Source: Cervus elaphus
Lineage: Eukaryota; Chordata; Mammalia; Artiodactyla; Cervidae
NCBI RefSeq assembly: GCF_910594005.1
Contig: NC_057827.1
Location: 5,146,001 to 5,210,000 of the forward strand
Reading direction: 5' to 3'
Length of the DNA: 64,000 nt
Part shown: positions 1-13,900 of the stretch, piece after piece
Position numbering within the stretch: position 1 is the stretch's first letter
Layout of the letters: every line of letters begins with the position of its first letter
Position numbers and translations under genes: made by a program
The notes under the pieces: model-generated
Seen by the model: only the letters and a program-made list of their open reading frames with translations
What the model was told of the DNA's origin: nothing
Databases searched by the model: none

Positions 1-2995
1 TATTTTCGGGTAATCTCTGGAGTTGCCTAAAGGAAGTCAAGCCACTTGTCATGTTTAATGGGGAACGTGAGATGGCTCTGGAGACAATGCAGGTGAATCG
101 GGCCTCATCTTGAGTTGACTTCGAGTACACAGTGCGCTTTCATGTTGCTGCGGGCACCTCAGGGTCCCTCTAGATTTCTGACATTGTTCCTGGGGACTCT
201 CTGAAGTTCCATCAAGGAACTCAAGGCCCCTTTGTGTTTGATGGGGAACACGGACTCCCTCTGAATGCATTGCGGAGGAATCGGGCCTCATCTCATGGCG
301 AGAGGCACGTCTCAGGGATTTTCTTGAGATGCAGCGGGAACCTGGGCTGTATTCTCGATTTAGGACAGTGATGGCCCTTCAAAATTCCTGTTTGTTCGGC
401 GAAGTCAGTTCTCCTGTCTGTCTAGTTGCGAGCGACACCTCGGGATTCTCCTCGAGATTGGGAGGGCAAGAGGAACATCTCTCGAGGTGAGGCCTGAACC
501 CCAGTGTCCCTTTCCAGTTTCCGAGCGATACTGTGACTCCTGTCCGTCTTCAAGAGGACTCAGGCATCGTCTCCTTTTGAAACCTTGATCTCCGCGTGCT
601 TCGCGAGTTGTCAAAGGAATGTGAGGTCTCATGTAGAGATGAGGCGGGGAACTAGGGCTTTGTCTAGGGTCTCCACAGGGGATTCAGATATCCCTTCATT
701 TTTTGAGCTAAAAGACGAGCCTGCATTCAAGTCCTTGCAGGGAAATCTGGCCTTATTTCGAGTCAGGGCATCTCAGTGTCCATTCCACTTCAGGAAACAC
801 ACTCAGGGTCCCTCTCACATACGTATAGCTGAAAGAAGCTTCATTTTGAGGTGCTTGTGGAAAGTTGGCATTCCTCTTGAGTCGAAGCAAGGGAATCAGC
901 TCTCATCTCGAAATAATTTGCGGTACATGGAGCTATCCTGGATTTGCTGTGCTGAACTTTGTGTTCCTCTAGACTAGGGACGTTGTTCTCGGAGAATCTC
1001 TGGAGTTGCCTAAAGGAAGTTAAGCCACGTGTCCTGTTTGATGGGGAATGCCGGATGGCACTGGAGCCAAGGCAGGGGAATCGGGCCTCATCTCAAGGTA
1101 ATTTGTAGTACTCGGAGCTCTTTGGTGTTGCTGCTTTGACCTCAGGGTCCGTCTAGGCTTGTGACAGTGTTATTGAGGACTATGTGCAGTTTCATCTAGG
1201 AAGTCAAGGCTCCTTTCCTGTCTGATGGGGAACACGGACTTGCTCTGCAGGCAATGCAGGGAAAACGGACCTCATCTCGCAGCAAGTGGGAAGTCTCATG
1301 GATTTTCTCAATTTGTGGAGTGAACATGCAGCATGACCTTGAGTTACGGCGGGGATGGGCCTTCAAAACTTGTGTTGGTTCAGCAATGTCAGGAGTCCTG
1401 TCTAGTATTGAGGAACACCTGGAGATTCTCCTTGAGGCTTGGCAGGGCATAGGGACGACTCTTGAGGTGAGGCGGGAGACCCAGGCTCCCTTTGCAATTG
1501 CCACAGTGATATTGGGATTCCTATCAATTTTCAAGAGGAGTCAGGCATCGTCTCCTTTTGACACATTGAACTCCGCGCGCGTGCTGCTCGAGTTGTCAAA
1601 GGAATGTGCGGCCTCTGGGGAGTTGAGGCGGTGAATTAGGGCTTTCTCTAGGGTCTACACAGGGGAATCAGACATCCCTTCATCTTTTTAGCTGAAAAAC
1701 GAGCCTGCATTCAAGTCACTGCAAGGAAATCCGGCCTTATTTCGAGTCAGGGCATCTGGTTGTCCACTCCACTTCAGACAACAAACACAAGATCCATCTC
1801 ACATACCTGTAGCTGAGAGAAGCCTCCTCTTGAGATGCTTGTGGAAAATTGGCATTCCTCTTGAGTCAAAGCCAGGGAATCAGCTCTCCTCTCGAGATGA
1901 TTTGGAGTACACGGAGCTTTTCTGGTGTTGCTGTGCTGAAATGGTGTTCCTCTAGACTTGGGACATTGTTCTCGGGGAAATCCTGCAGTTGCCTAAAGGA
2001 AGTCAAGGTACTTGTCCTGTATCATGGGTTATGCAGGATGGCTCTGGAGCCAATGCACGGGAATCGGTCCTCTTCTCGAGTTGATTTGTAGTACACGGAA
2101 GTCTAAAGAGTTGCTGCAGTGACCTAGGGTCTGTCTAGATTTGTGACAGTGTTACTGAGGACTATTTGGAGCTTCATCTAGGAAGTCAAGTCTGCTTTCA
2201 TATCTGATGGGGAACACGGACTTGCTCTGCACGCAATGCAGGGAAATCGGGCCTCATCTCGATGCCAGGGGGAAGTCTCATTGTTTTTCTCGAGTTCTGG
2301 CGGGAACCTGCGGTATGTTCTCGAGTTACTGCGGGGATGGCCCTTCAATACTTGTGTTGGTTCAGTGACGACAGGACTCCTGTCTAGTAGCGAGGGAGAC
2401 CTTGGGATTCTCCTCGTGGCTTGGCAGGGCAATAGGGACGTCTCTGGACGTGAAGCAGGAGACCCAGGCTCGCTTACAGTTTCCAATGAGATATTGGTAT
2501 TCCTGTCAATTTTCAAGAGAAGTCAGGCATCGTCTCCTTTGGAAACATTGAACTCCACATGCTGCTCGAGTAGTCAAAGGAATGTGAGGCCTCCTGGAGA
2601 GATGAGGTGGCGAACTAGGGCTTTCTCTAGGGTCTACACAGGGAAATCAGACATCCCTTCATCTTTTGAGCTGAAAAACGAGCCTGCATTCAAGTCATTG
2701 CAGGGAAATCCGGCCTGATTGCCGCTCAGGGCATCTTGATGTCCACTCCAACTCAGGCAACAAACACAGGATAACTCTCGTATACTTATCATTGAGAGAA
2801 GCCTCCTCTTGAGGTGCTTGTGGAAAATTGGCATTCCTCTTGAGTCGAAGCCAGGGAATCAGCTCTCTTCTCGAGTTGATTTGGGGTACACGGAGCTTTT
2901 CTGGAGTTGCTGTGCTGAACTTGGTGTTCCTCTAGACTTGGGACGTTGTTCTCGGGGACTCTCTGGAGTTGCCTAAAGAAAGTCAAGCCACTTGT
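1..2995 (+). repeat. Higher-order repeat copy A (pairs with 7841-10836)
   Basis: This ~3-kb block matches 7841-10836 at a constant offset of 7840 bp (eight monomers), with about 97-98% identity by eye where I compared it. Examples are the shared start TATTTTCGGG / TATTCTTGGG and the shared variant GTTTAATGGGGAACGTGAG. Monomers in between are much less alike. Similarity fades just after 3000, where the copies read GCATTATGCATG and GCGTTTTGCAGG. It marks a higher-order period within the monomer array. Confidence 0.8.
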
Positions 2996-3075
2996 CCTGT
3001 TTCATGCATTATGCATGATACCTCTGGAGCCAATGCACGGGAATCGGGCCTCATCTCGAGTTAATTTGTAGTACA
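1120..3075 (+). repeat. Two-monomer duplication, copy 1
   Basis: This dimer is repeated in direct tandem at 3080-5040, offset about 1962 bp. By eye the two are about 95% identical, well above the level between neighbouring monomers inside each dimer. It contains one TGTGGAGTGAACATG-type monomer followed by one GTGAAGCAGGAGACC-type monomer. The homologous place near 8960-10880 has only one dimer, so the doubling postdates the 8-monomer duplication or was lost in the other copy. Confidence 0.75.
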
Positions 3076-3079
3076 CAGA

Positions 3080-5040
3080 GGTCTTATGTGTTGCTGCTTT
3101 AACCTCAGGGTCCGTCTAGGCTGTGACAGTGTTATTGAGGACTATGTGCAGTTTCATCTAGGAAGTCAAGGCTCCTTTCCTGTCTGATGGGGAACACAGA
3201 CTTGCTCTGCAGGCAATGCAGGGAAAACGGACCTCATCTCACAGCAAGTGGGAAGTCTCATGGATTTTCTCAATTTGTGGAGTGAACATGCAGCATGATC
3301 TTGAGTTACGGCAGGGATGGGCCTTCAAAACTAGTGTTGGTTCAGCGACGTGAGGAGTCCTGTCTAGTATTGACGAACAACTGGAGATTCTCCTCGAGGC
3401 TTGGCAGAGCATAGGGACGCCTCTCGAGGTGAGGCGGGAGACCCAGGCTCCCTTTGCAAGTGCCGCAGTGATATTGGGATTCCTATCAATTTTCAAGAGG
3501 AGTCAGGCATCGTCTCCTTTTGAAACATTGAACTCCGCGCGCGTGCTGCTCGAGTTGTCAAAGGAATGTGCGGCCTCTGGGGAGTTGAGGCGGCGAATTA
3601 GGGCTTTCTCTAGGGTCTACACAGGGGAATCAGACATCCCTTCATCTTTTTAGCTGAAAAACGAGCCTGCATTCAAGTCACTGCAAGGAAATCCGGCCTT
3701 ATTTCGAGTCAGGGCATCTGGTTGTCCACTCCACTTCAGACAACAAACACAAGATCCATCTCACATACCTGTAGCTGAGAGAAGCCTCCTCTTGAGGTGC
3801 TTGTGGAAAATTGGCATTCCTCTTGAGTCAAAGCCAGGGAATTAGCTCTCCTCTCGAGATGATTTGGAGTACACGGAGCTTTTCTGGTGTTGCTGTGCTG
3901 AACTTGGTGTTCCTCTAGACTTGGGACGTTGTTCTCGGGGAATTCCTGGAGTTGCCTAAAGGAAGTCAAGGTACTTGTCCTGTATCATGGGTTATGCAGG
4001 ATGGCTCTGGAGCCAATGCACGGGAATCGGGCCTCTTCTTGAGTTGATTTGTAGTACAGGAAGTCTAAAAGTTGCTGCAGTGACCTAGGGTCTGTCTAGA
4101 CTTGTGACAGTGTTATTAAGGACTATTTGGAGCTTCATCTAGGAAGTCAAGTCTGCTTTCATATCTGATGGGGAACACGGACTTGCTCTACACGCAATGC
4201 AGGGAAATTAGGCCTCATCTCGAGGCCAGGGGGAAGTCTCATTGTTTTTCTCGAGTTCTGGCTGGAACCTGTGGTATGTTCTCGAGTTACTGCGGGGATG
4301 GCCCTTCAATACTCGTGTTGGTTCAGTGACGACAGGACTCCTGTCTAGTAGCGAGGGAGACCTCGGGATTCTCCTCGTGGCTTGGCAGGGCAATAGGGAC
4401 GTCTCTGGACGTGAAGCAGGAGACCCAGGCTCGCTTACAGTTTCCAACGAGATATTGGTATTCCTGTCAATTTTCAAGAGAAGTCAGGCATCGTCTCCTT
4501 TGGAAACATTGAACTCCACATGCTGCTCGAGTAGTCAAAGGAATGTGAGGCCTCCTGGAGAGATGAGGCGGTGAACTAGGGCTTTCTCTAGGGTCTACAC
4601 AGGGAAATCAGATATCCCTTCATCTTTTGAGCTGAAAAACGAGCCTGCATTCAAGTCATTGCAGGGAAATCCGGCCTGATTGCCACTCAGGGCATCTTGA
4701 TGTCCACTCCAACTCAGGCAACAAACACAGGATAACTCTCATATACTTATCGTTGAGAGAAGCCTCCTCTTGAGGTGCTTGTGGAAAATTGGCATTCCTC
4801 TTGAGTCGAAGCCAGGGAATCAGCTCTCATCTCGAGTTGATTTGGGGTACACGGAGCTTTTCTGGGGTTGCTGTGTTGAACTTGGTGTTCCTCTAGACTT
4901 GGGACGTTGTTCTCGGGGACTCTCTGGAGTTGCCTAAAGAAAGTCAAGCCACTTGTCCTGTTTCATGCATTATGCATGATGCCTCTGGAGCCAATGCACG
5001 GGAATTTGGCCTCTTCTCGAGTTGATTTGTAGTACACGGA
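3080..5040 (+). repeat. Two-monomer duplication, copy 2
   Basis: Direct tandem copy of 1120-3075. Both dimers end in the same unusual subtype, TTTCATGCATTATGCATGAT (2999 and 4959), which carries a small ATGCAT palindrome not seen in other monomers. Confidence 0.75.
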
Positions 5041-7840
5041 GGTCTTATGTGTTGCTGCAGTGACCTCAGGGTCTGTCTAGACTTGTGATGGTGTTGTTGA
5101 GGACTATTTGGAGTTTCATCTAGGAAGTCAACTCCCCTTTCATATGTGATGGGGAACACGGACTTGCTCTGCACGCAATGCAGGGAAATCGGGCCTCATC
5201 TCGAGGAGAGGGGGAAATCTCATGGTTTTTCTCGAGTTGTGGCGGGAACCTGCGGTATGTTCTCGAGTTACGGCGGGGATGGCCCTTCAATACTCGTGTT
5301 GGTTCAGCGACGTCAGGACTCCTGTCGAGTTGCGAGAGACACATCGGGATTCTCTTCGAGGATTGGCAGGACAAAAGGGACGCCTCTAGCGCTGAGGCGG
5401 GTGACCCAGGCTCCCTTTCCAGTTGCCACAGGGATATTGGGATTCCTATTAATCAAGAGGAGTCAGCCATCGTCTCCTTTTGAAGCATTTAACTCCGCGT
5501 GCCTCTCGAGGTTTCAAAAGGATGTGCAGCTTCCTGTCGAGATCAGGTGGGGTCTAGGGCATTCTCTAGGGTCTCCACAGGGGATTAAGACATCCCTTCC
5601 ACTTCTGAGATGAAAGACGAGCCTGCATTCAAGTAACTGCAGGGAAATCCCGCCTTACGTCGAGTCAGGGCATCTCGGTGTTTTTTCCATTTGAGGCAGC
5701 AAACTCAGGGTTCCTCTCCCATACCTATAGCAGAGAGAAGCCTCTTCTTGAGGTTATGGTGGAACGTTGTCATTCCTCTTGAGTCAAATCCAGGGAAGCA
5801 GCTCTCAACTTGAGATGATTTGGGGTACACGGAGTTTTACTCGAGTTGCTGTGCTGAACTTGGTGTTCCTCTAGGCTTGAGACCGTATTCTCGGGGAATC
5901 TCTGGAGTTGCCTAAAGGAAGACAGGCCACTTGTTGTGTTTGATGGGGAACACGGGATTGTACTGGATCTAATGCAGTGGAATCGACCTCATCTCGAATT
6001 GATTTGCAGTACATGGTGTACTTTCATGTTGCTGTGGGCACCTCAGGGTCCTTCTAGACTTGTGACAGTGTTCTTAGGGACTCTCTGGATTTCCATCAAG
6101 GAAGTCAATAATCCTTTCATGTCTGATGGGGAACATGGACATGCTGTAGACAGTGCAGGTGAATCGGGCCACATCTCATAGCGAGGGGAAAGTCTCATGG
6201 ATTTTCTAGAGTTGCAGTGGGAACCTGGATTACATTCTCGAGTTATTGTCGGGATGGCCCTTCAAAACTCGTGTTGACTCAGCGACGTCAGGACTCCTGT
6301 CTAGTAGCGAGGGAGACCTCGGGATTCTCCTCGTGGCTTCGCAGGGCAATAGGGAGGTCTCTCGACGTGAGGGGGGAGACCCAGGCTCGCTTACAGTTTC
6401 CAAAGGTATACTGGTATTCCTGTCAATTTTCAAGAGGGGTCAGGCATCGTCTCCTTGTGAAGCATTGAACCCCACGGGCCTCTCAAGCTGTCAAAGGGAT
6501 GGGAGCCCTGCTGTCGAGATTAGGCGGGTAACTAGGGCTTTCTCTAGGGTCCCCACAGGGGATTCAGACAACCCTTCTTCTTGTGAGATGAATGAAGAGC
6601 CTGCATTCAAGTCACTGCATGGAAATCCGGCCTTATTTTGGGTCAGGGTATCTCGGTGTCCATTCCACTTGAGGCAGCAAACTCAGGGTCCCTCTCACAT
6701 ACCTATAGCTGAGAGAAACCTCTTCTTGAGAGGCTTGTGGAACTTTGGCATTCCTCTTGTATCGATGCCAGGGAATCAGCTCTCATCTGGAGATGATTTG
6801 GGTACACGGAGCCTTTCTCCAATTGATGTACTGAACTTGGTGTTCCTTTAGATATGGGGCGGTGTTCTCGGGGTATCTCTGGAGTTGCCTAAAGGAAGTC
6901 AAGCCACTTGTTGTGTTTGATGGGGAATGCAGGATGGCTCTGGAGACAATGCATGGATATCAGGCCTCATCTCGAGTTAAGTTGTCCTACACGGAGTTCT
7001 TTGGTGTTGCTGCGTTGACTTCAGGGTCCGTCTAGACTTGTGACAGTGTTATTGAGGACTATGTGCAGTTTCATCTAGGAAGTCAAGGTTCCTTTCCTGT
7101 CTGATGGGGAACACGGACTTGCTCTGCAGGCAATGCAGGGAAATAGGGCCTCATCTCGCGGCAAGTGGGAAGTCTCATGGACTTTCTCAATTTGCAGAGT
7201 GAACATGCGGCATGATCTCGAGTTACGGCGGGGATTTGCCTTCAAAACTTGTGTTGCTTCAGCGGCGGCAGGAGTCCTGTCTAGTATCAAGGGACACTTG
7301 GAGATTCTCCTCGAGGCTTGGCAGGGCAATAGGGACACCTCTCAAGGTGAGGCGGGAGACCCAGGCTCCCTTTTCACTTGCCACAGGGATATTGGGATTC
7401 CTACTAATTTAAAGATGAGTCAGGCATCGTCTCCTTTTGAAACATTGAACTCTGAGTGCTGCGCAAATTGTCAAAGGAATGTGAGGCCTCCTGGAGAGAT
7501 GAGGCAGCGAACTAGGCTTTGTCTAGGGTATCCACAGGGGAATCAGACATCCCTTCTTCTTTTGAGTTGAAAAACTTGCCTGCATTCAAGTCACTGCAGG
7601 GAATCTGGCCGTATTTCGAGTCAGGGCATCTCGGTATCCATTCCACTTGAGGCAGCACACTCAGGGTCCCTCTCACAGAAATATACTGGGAGAAGCCTCC
7701 TCTTGTGGAGCTTGTCAAAAGCTGGCATTCCTCTTGAGTCAAAGCCAGGGAATCAGCTCTCATCTCAACATGATTTGGGGTACACGGAGCTTTTCTGGAG
7801 TTGCTGTGCTGAACTTGGTGTTCCTCTAGATTTGAGACGG

Positions 7841-10836
7841 TATTCTTGGGTAATCTCTGGAGTTGCCTAAAGGAAGTCAAGCCACTTGTCATGTTTAATG
7901 GGGAACGTGAGATGGCTCTGGAAACAATGCAGGTGAATCGGGCCTCATCTTGAGTTGACTTCGAGTACACGGTGCGCTGTCATGTTGCTGCGGGCACCTC
8001 AGGGTCCCTCTAGATTTCTGACATTGTTCCTGGGGACTCTCTGAAGTTCCATCAAGGAACTCAAGGCCCTTTTGTGTTTGATGGGGAACACGGACTCGCT
8101 CTGAATGCATTGCGGAGGAATCGGGCCTCATCTCACGGCGAGGGGGACGTCTCAGGGATTTTCTTGAGATGCAGTGGGAACCTGGGGTGTATTCTCGATT
8201 TAGGACAGTGATGGCCCTTCAAAACTCCTGTTTGTTCGGCGAAGTCAGTTCTCCTGTCTGTCTAGTTGAGAGCGACACCTCGGCATTCTCCTCGAGATTG
8301 GGAGGGCAAGAGGAACGCCTCTCGAGGTGAGGCCTGAACCCCAGTGTCCCTTTCCAGTTTCCGAACGATACTGTGACTCCTGTCCATTTTCAAGAGGACT
8401 CAGGCATCGTCTCCTTTTGAAACCTTGATCTCCGCGTGCTTCGCGAGTTGTCAAAGGAATGTGAGGTCTCATGTAGAGATGAGGCGGGGAACTAGGGCTT
8501 TGTCTAGGGTCTCCACAGGGGATTCAGACATCCCTTCATTTTTTGAGCTAAAAGACGAGCCTGCATTCAAGTCCTTGCAGGGAAATCTGGCCTTATTTCG
8601 AGTCAGGGCATCTCAGTGTCCATTCCACTTCAGGAAACACACTCAGGGTCCCTCTCACATACGTATAGCTGAGAGAAGCCTCCTTTTGAGGTGCTTGTGG
8701 AAAGTTGGCATTCCTCTTGAGTCGAAGCAAGGGAATCAGCTCTCATCTCGAAATAATTTGGGGTACACGGAGCTATCCTGGATTTGCTGTGCTGAACTTT
8801 GTGTTCCTCTAGACTAGGGACGTTGTTCTCGGAGAATCTCTGGAGTTGCCTAAAGGAAGTTAAGCCACGTGTCCTGTTTGATGGGGAATGCCGGATGGCA
8901 CTGGAGCCAAAGCAGGGGAATCAGGCCTCATCTCAAGGTAATTTGTAGTACTCGGAGCTCTTTGGTGTTGCTGCTTTGACCTCAGGGTCCGTCTAGGCTT
9001 GTGACAGTGTTATTGAGGACTATGTGCAGTTTCATCTAGGAAGTCAAGGCTCCTTTCCTGTCTGATGGGGAACACGGACTTGTTCTGCAGGCAATGCAGG
9101 GAAAACGGACCTCATCTCGCAGCAAGTGGGAAGTCTCATGGATTTTCTCAATTTGTGGAGTGAACATGCAGCATGATCTTGAGTTACGGCGGGGATGGGC
9201 CTTCAAAACTTGTGTTGGTTCAGCGACGTCAGGAGTCCTGTCTAGTATTGAGGAACACCTGGAGATTCTCCTCGAGGCTTGGCAGGGCATAGGGACGACT
9301 CTCGAGGTGAGGCGGGAGACCCAGGCTCCTTTTGCAATTGCCACAGCGATATTGGGATTCCTATCAATTTTCAAGAGGAGTCAGGCATCGTCTCCTTTTG
9401 AAACATTGAACTCCGCGCGCGTGCTGCTCGAGTTGTCAAAGGAATGTGCGGCCTCTGGGGAGTTGAGGCGGCGAATTAGGGCTTTCTCTAGGGTCTACAC
9501 AGGGGAATCAGACATCCCTTCATCTTTTTAGCTGAAAAACGAGCCTGCATTCAAGTCACTGCAGGGAAATCCAGCCTTATTTCGAGTCAGGGCATCTGGT
9601 TGTCCACTCCACTTCAGACAACAAACACAAGATCCATCTCACATACCTGTAGCTGAGAGAAGCCTCCTCTTGAGGTGCTTGTGGAAAATTGGCATTCCTC
9701 TTGAGTCAAAGCCAGGGAATCAGCTCTCATCTCGAGATGATTTGGAGTACACGGAGCTTTTCTGGTGTTGCTGTGCTGAACTTGGTGTTCCTCTAGACTT
9801 GGGACGTTGTTCTCGGGGAATTCCTGTGGTTGCCTAAAGGAAGTCAAGGTACTTGTCCTGTATCATGGGTTATGCAGGATGGCTCTGGAGCCAATGCACG
9901 GGAATCGGGCCTCTTCTCGAGTTGATTTGTAGTACACGGAAGTCTAAAGAGTTGCTGCAGTGACCTAGGGTCTGTCTAGATTTGTGACAGTGTTACTGAG
10001 GACTATTTGGAGCTTCATCTAGGAAGTCAAGTCTGCTTTCATATCTGATGGGGAACACGGACTTGCTCTGCACGCAATGCAGGGAAATCGGGCCTCATCT
10101 CGATGCCAGGGGGAAGTCTCATTGTTTTTCTCGAGTTCTGGCGGGAACCTGCGGTATGTTCTCGAGTTACGGCGGGGATGGCCCTTCAATACTCGTGTTG
10201 GTTCAGTGACGTCAGGACTCCTGTCTAGTAGCGAGGGAGACCTCGGGATTCTCCTCGTGGCTTGGCAGGGCAATAGGGACGTCTCTGGACGTGAAGCAGG
10301 AGACCCAGGCTCGCTTACATTTTCCAACGAGATATTGGTATTCCTGTCAATTTTCAAGAGAAGTCAGGCATCGTCTCCTTTGGAAACATTGAACTCCACA
10401 TGCTGCTCCAGTTGTCAAAGGAATATGAGGCCTCCTGGAGAGATGAGGTGGCGAACTAGGGCTTTCTCTAGGGTCTACACAGGGAAATCAGACATCTCTT
10501 CATCTTTTGAGCTGAAAAACGAGCCTGCATTCAGTCACTGCAGGGAAATCCGGCCTGATTGCCACTCAGGGCATCTTGATGTCCACTCCAACTCAGGCAA
10601 CAAACACAGGATAACTCTCATATACTTATCATTGAGAGAAGCCTCCTCTTGAGGTGCTTGTGGAAAATTGGCATTCCTCTTGAGTCGAAGCCAGGGAATC
10701 AGCTCTCATCTCGAGTTGATTTGGGGTCCACGGAGCTTTTCTGGAGTTGCTGTGCTGAACTTGGTGTTCCTCTAGGCTTGGGACGTTGTTGTCAGGGAAT
10801 CTCTGGATTTGCCTTAAGGAAGTCAAGCCACTTGTC
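7841..10836 (+). repeat. Higher-order repeat copy B (pairs with 1-2995)
   Basis: Second copy of the block at the window start, shifted by 7840 bp. The monomer subtypes occur in the same order: the GTTTAATGGGGAACGTGAG type, the AAATAATTTG type, the TGTGGAGTGAACATG type and the GTGAAGCAGGAGACC type. Unlike the first copy, it holds only one round of the two-monomer duplication seen at 1120-5040. It ends shortly before the poly-T insertion at 10925. Confidence 0.8.
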
Positions 10837-10912
10837 CTGTTTCATGCGTTTTGCAGGATGGCTCTGGAGGCAGTACAGGGGAATCGGGCCTCATCTCGAG
10901 TTGATTTGTAGT

Positions 10913-10922
10913 ACACGGAGCT

Positions 10923-10962
<40 letters not shown>

Positions 10963-10969
10963 GGAGCTC
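10913..10969 (-). mobile_element. Bare poly(A) retro-insertion with 11-bp target duplication
   Basis: An uninterrupted run of 34 T (10925-10958) sits inside a satellite monomer and is flanked by the direct repeat ACACGGAGCTC (10913-10923 and 10959-10969). Subtracting the run and one repeat copy, plus the single A before the run, returns the spacing 10525-11551 to about 980 bp. A poly(A) tract with target-site duplication is what LINE endonuclease-primed reverse transcription leaves. Here only the tail was inserted, on the minus strand. The element responsible cannot be identified because no body is present. Confidence 0.75.
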
Positions 10970-13900
10970 TTATGTGTTGCTTCAGTGACCTGAGGGTCCG
11001 TCTAGACTTGTGACAGTGTTATTGAGGACTATGTGGAGTTTCATCTCGGAAGTCAAGTCTCCTTTCCTGTTTGATGGGGAACACGGACTTGCTGTGCATG
11101 CAATGCAGGGAAATCGGGCCTCATCTCGCGGCGAGGTGGAAGTCTCATGGTTTTTCTCGAGTTGTGGCGGGAACCTGCAGTATGTTCTCCAGCTACAGCG
11201 GGGAAGGCCCTTCAATACTCGTGTTGGTTCAGTGACGTCAGGACTCCTGTCTAGTTGTGAGGGACACCTTGTGATTTTCCTCGAAGTTTGGCAGAACAAG
11301 AGGGACGCCTCTGGAGGTGAGGCGGGAGAATCAGGGTCTCTTTCCAGTTGCCACAGGGATACTGGGATTCCTATCAATGTTCAAGAGGAGTAAGGCATTG
11401 TCTCCTTTTGAAGTATTTAATTCTGCGTGCCTCTCGAGGTTTCAAAAGGATGTGAGGCCTCCTGTCGAGATGAGGTGGGGACTAGAGCATTCTCTAGGGT
11501 CTCCATAGGGGATTCAGACATCCCTTCCACTTGTGACATGAAAGACGAGCCTGCATTCAAGTCACTGCAGGTAAATCCGGCCTTATTTCGAGTCAAGGCA
11601 TCTCGGTGTTTTTTCCATTTGAGGCAGCAAACTCAGGGTCCCTCTCACATACCTATAGCAGAGAGAAGCTTCTTCTTGAGGTACTAGTGGAATGTTGTCA
11701 TCCCTCTTGAGTTGAATCCAGGAAAGCAGCTCTCATCTTGAGATGATTTGAGGTACACAGAGTTTTTCTTGAGTTGCTGTGCTGAACTTGCTTTTCCTCT
11801 AGGCTTGAGACCGTATTCTCGGGGAATCTCTGGAGTGGCCTAAAGGAAGAAAAGCCACTTATCCTGTTTGATGGGGAATGCAGGATGGCTGCAGAGCCAA
11901 TGCTGGGGAATCGGGCCTCATGTTGAGTCAATTTGTAGTACACGGTGCTCTTGTATGTTGCTGCAGTGACCTCAGGGTCCGTCTAGACTTGTAAAGTGTT
12001 ATTGGGGACTATGTGGAGTTTCATCTAGGAAATCTAGTCTCCTTTCCTGTCTGATGGGTACCACGGACTGGCTCTGCATGCAATGCGGGGAAATCGGGCC
12101 TCATCTCGCGGCGAGGGGGAATTCTCATGGTTTTTCTCGAGTTGCGGCGGGAACCTGCGGTATGTTCTCGAGTTACGGCGGGGATGGCCCTTCAATACTC
12201 GTGTTGGGTCAGCGACGTCAGGACTCGTCTCTAGTTGCAAGGGACACATCAGGATTCTGCTGGAGGATTGGCAGGACAATAGAGATGCCTATTGAGTTGA
12301 GGCGGTAGACCCAGTCTCCCTTTGCAGTTGCCGCAGGGATATTTGGATTCCTATCAATTTTCAAGCAGAGTCAGCCATCGTCTCCTTTTGAAACATGTAA
12401 CTCCACGTGCCTCTCGAGGATTCAGAAGAATGTGAGGCCTCCTGACGAGATGAGGCGGGAAACTAGGGCTTTCTCTATGGTCTCCACAGGGGATTCAGAC
12501 ATCCCTTCATCTTGTGAGATGAAAAACGAGCCTGCATTCAAGTCACTGCAAGGAAATCCGGCCTTATTTCAAGTCAGAGCATCTCGGTGTCCATTCCAAT
12601 TGAGGCAGCAAAATCAGGGTCCCTCTCACATACCTATAGCTGAGAGAAGCCTCTTTTTGTGGGGCTTGTCAAAAGCTGGCATTCCTCTTGAGTCAAAGCC
12701 AGGGAATCAGCTCTCATCTCGAGATGATTTGTGGTACATGGAGCTTTTCTGGAGTTGCTGTGCTGAACTTGGTGTTCCTCTAGACTTGATACGGTATTCT
12801 CGGGTAACCTCTGGAGTTGCCAAAAGTAAGTCAAGCCACTTGTCCTGCTTAATGGGGAAAGCGGGATGACTCTGGAGACCATGTAGGGGAATCGGGCCTC
12901 ATCTCGAGTTGATTTCGAGTACACGGTGCGCTTTCATGTTGCTGCGGGACCTCAGGGTCCCTCTAGATTTCTGACAGTGTTCATGGGGACTCTCTGGAGA
13001 TCCATCAAGGAAGTCAAGGCTCCTTTCATGTTTAATGGGGAACACGGACTTGCTCTGCATGCAGTGCAGGGGAATCGGGTCTCATCTCGCGGGGAGGGGA
13101 AAGTCTCATTATTTTTCTGGAATTGCGGCAGGAACCTGGATTATGTTCTCGAGTTATGGCGGGGATGGCTCTTCAAGACTCGTGTCGGTTCAGCTACATC
13201 AGGACTCCTGTCTAGTTGTGAGGGACAGCTTGTGATTTTCCTCAAGGCTTGACAGAACAATAGGGATGCCTCTGGAGGTGAGGCGTGAGACCCAGGCTCC
13301 CTTTCCAGTTGCCACAGGGATATTGGGATTCCTATCAATGTTCAAGAGGAGTAGACATCGTCTCCTTTTGAAGCATTTAACTCCGTGTTCCTCTGGAGCT
13401 TTCAAAAGGATGTGAGGCCTCCTGTCTTGATGAGTGGGGAATATATCATTCTCTAGGGTCTCCACAGGTGATTCCAACATCCCTTCCACTTCTGAGATGA
13501 ATGACGAGCCTGCATTCAAGTCACAGGTAAATCCGGCCTTATTTTGAGTCAGGGCATCTCGATGTTTTTTCCATTTAGGCAGGAAACTCAGGGTCCCTCT
13601 CACATACCTGTAGCAGAGAGAAGCCCCTTCTTGAGGTACTAGTGGAATGTTGTCATCCCTCTTGAGTTGAATCCAGGGAAGCAGCTCTCATCTTGAGATG
13701 ATTTGGGGTACACGGAGTTTTTCTCGAGTTGCTGTGCTGAACTTGGTGTTCCTCTAGGCTTGAGACCGTATTCTTCGGGAATCCCTGGAGTTGCCTAAAG
13801 GAAGACAAGCCACTTGTGTTTGATGGGGAACGTGGGATTGCAGTGGAGCCAATGCAGTGGAATCGGACCTCATCTCGAATTGATTTGGAGTCCACGGTGT

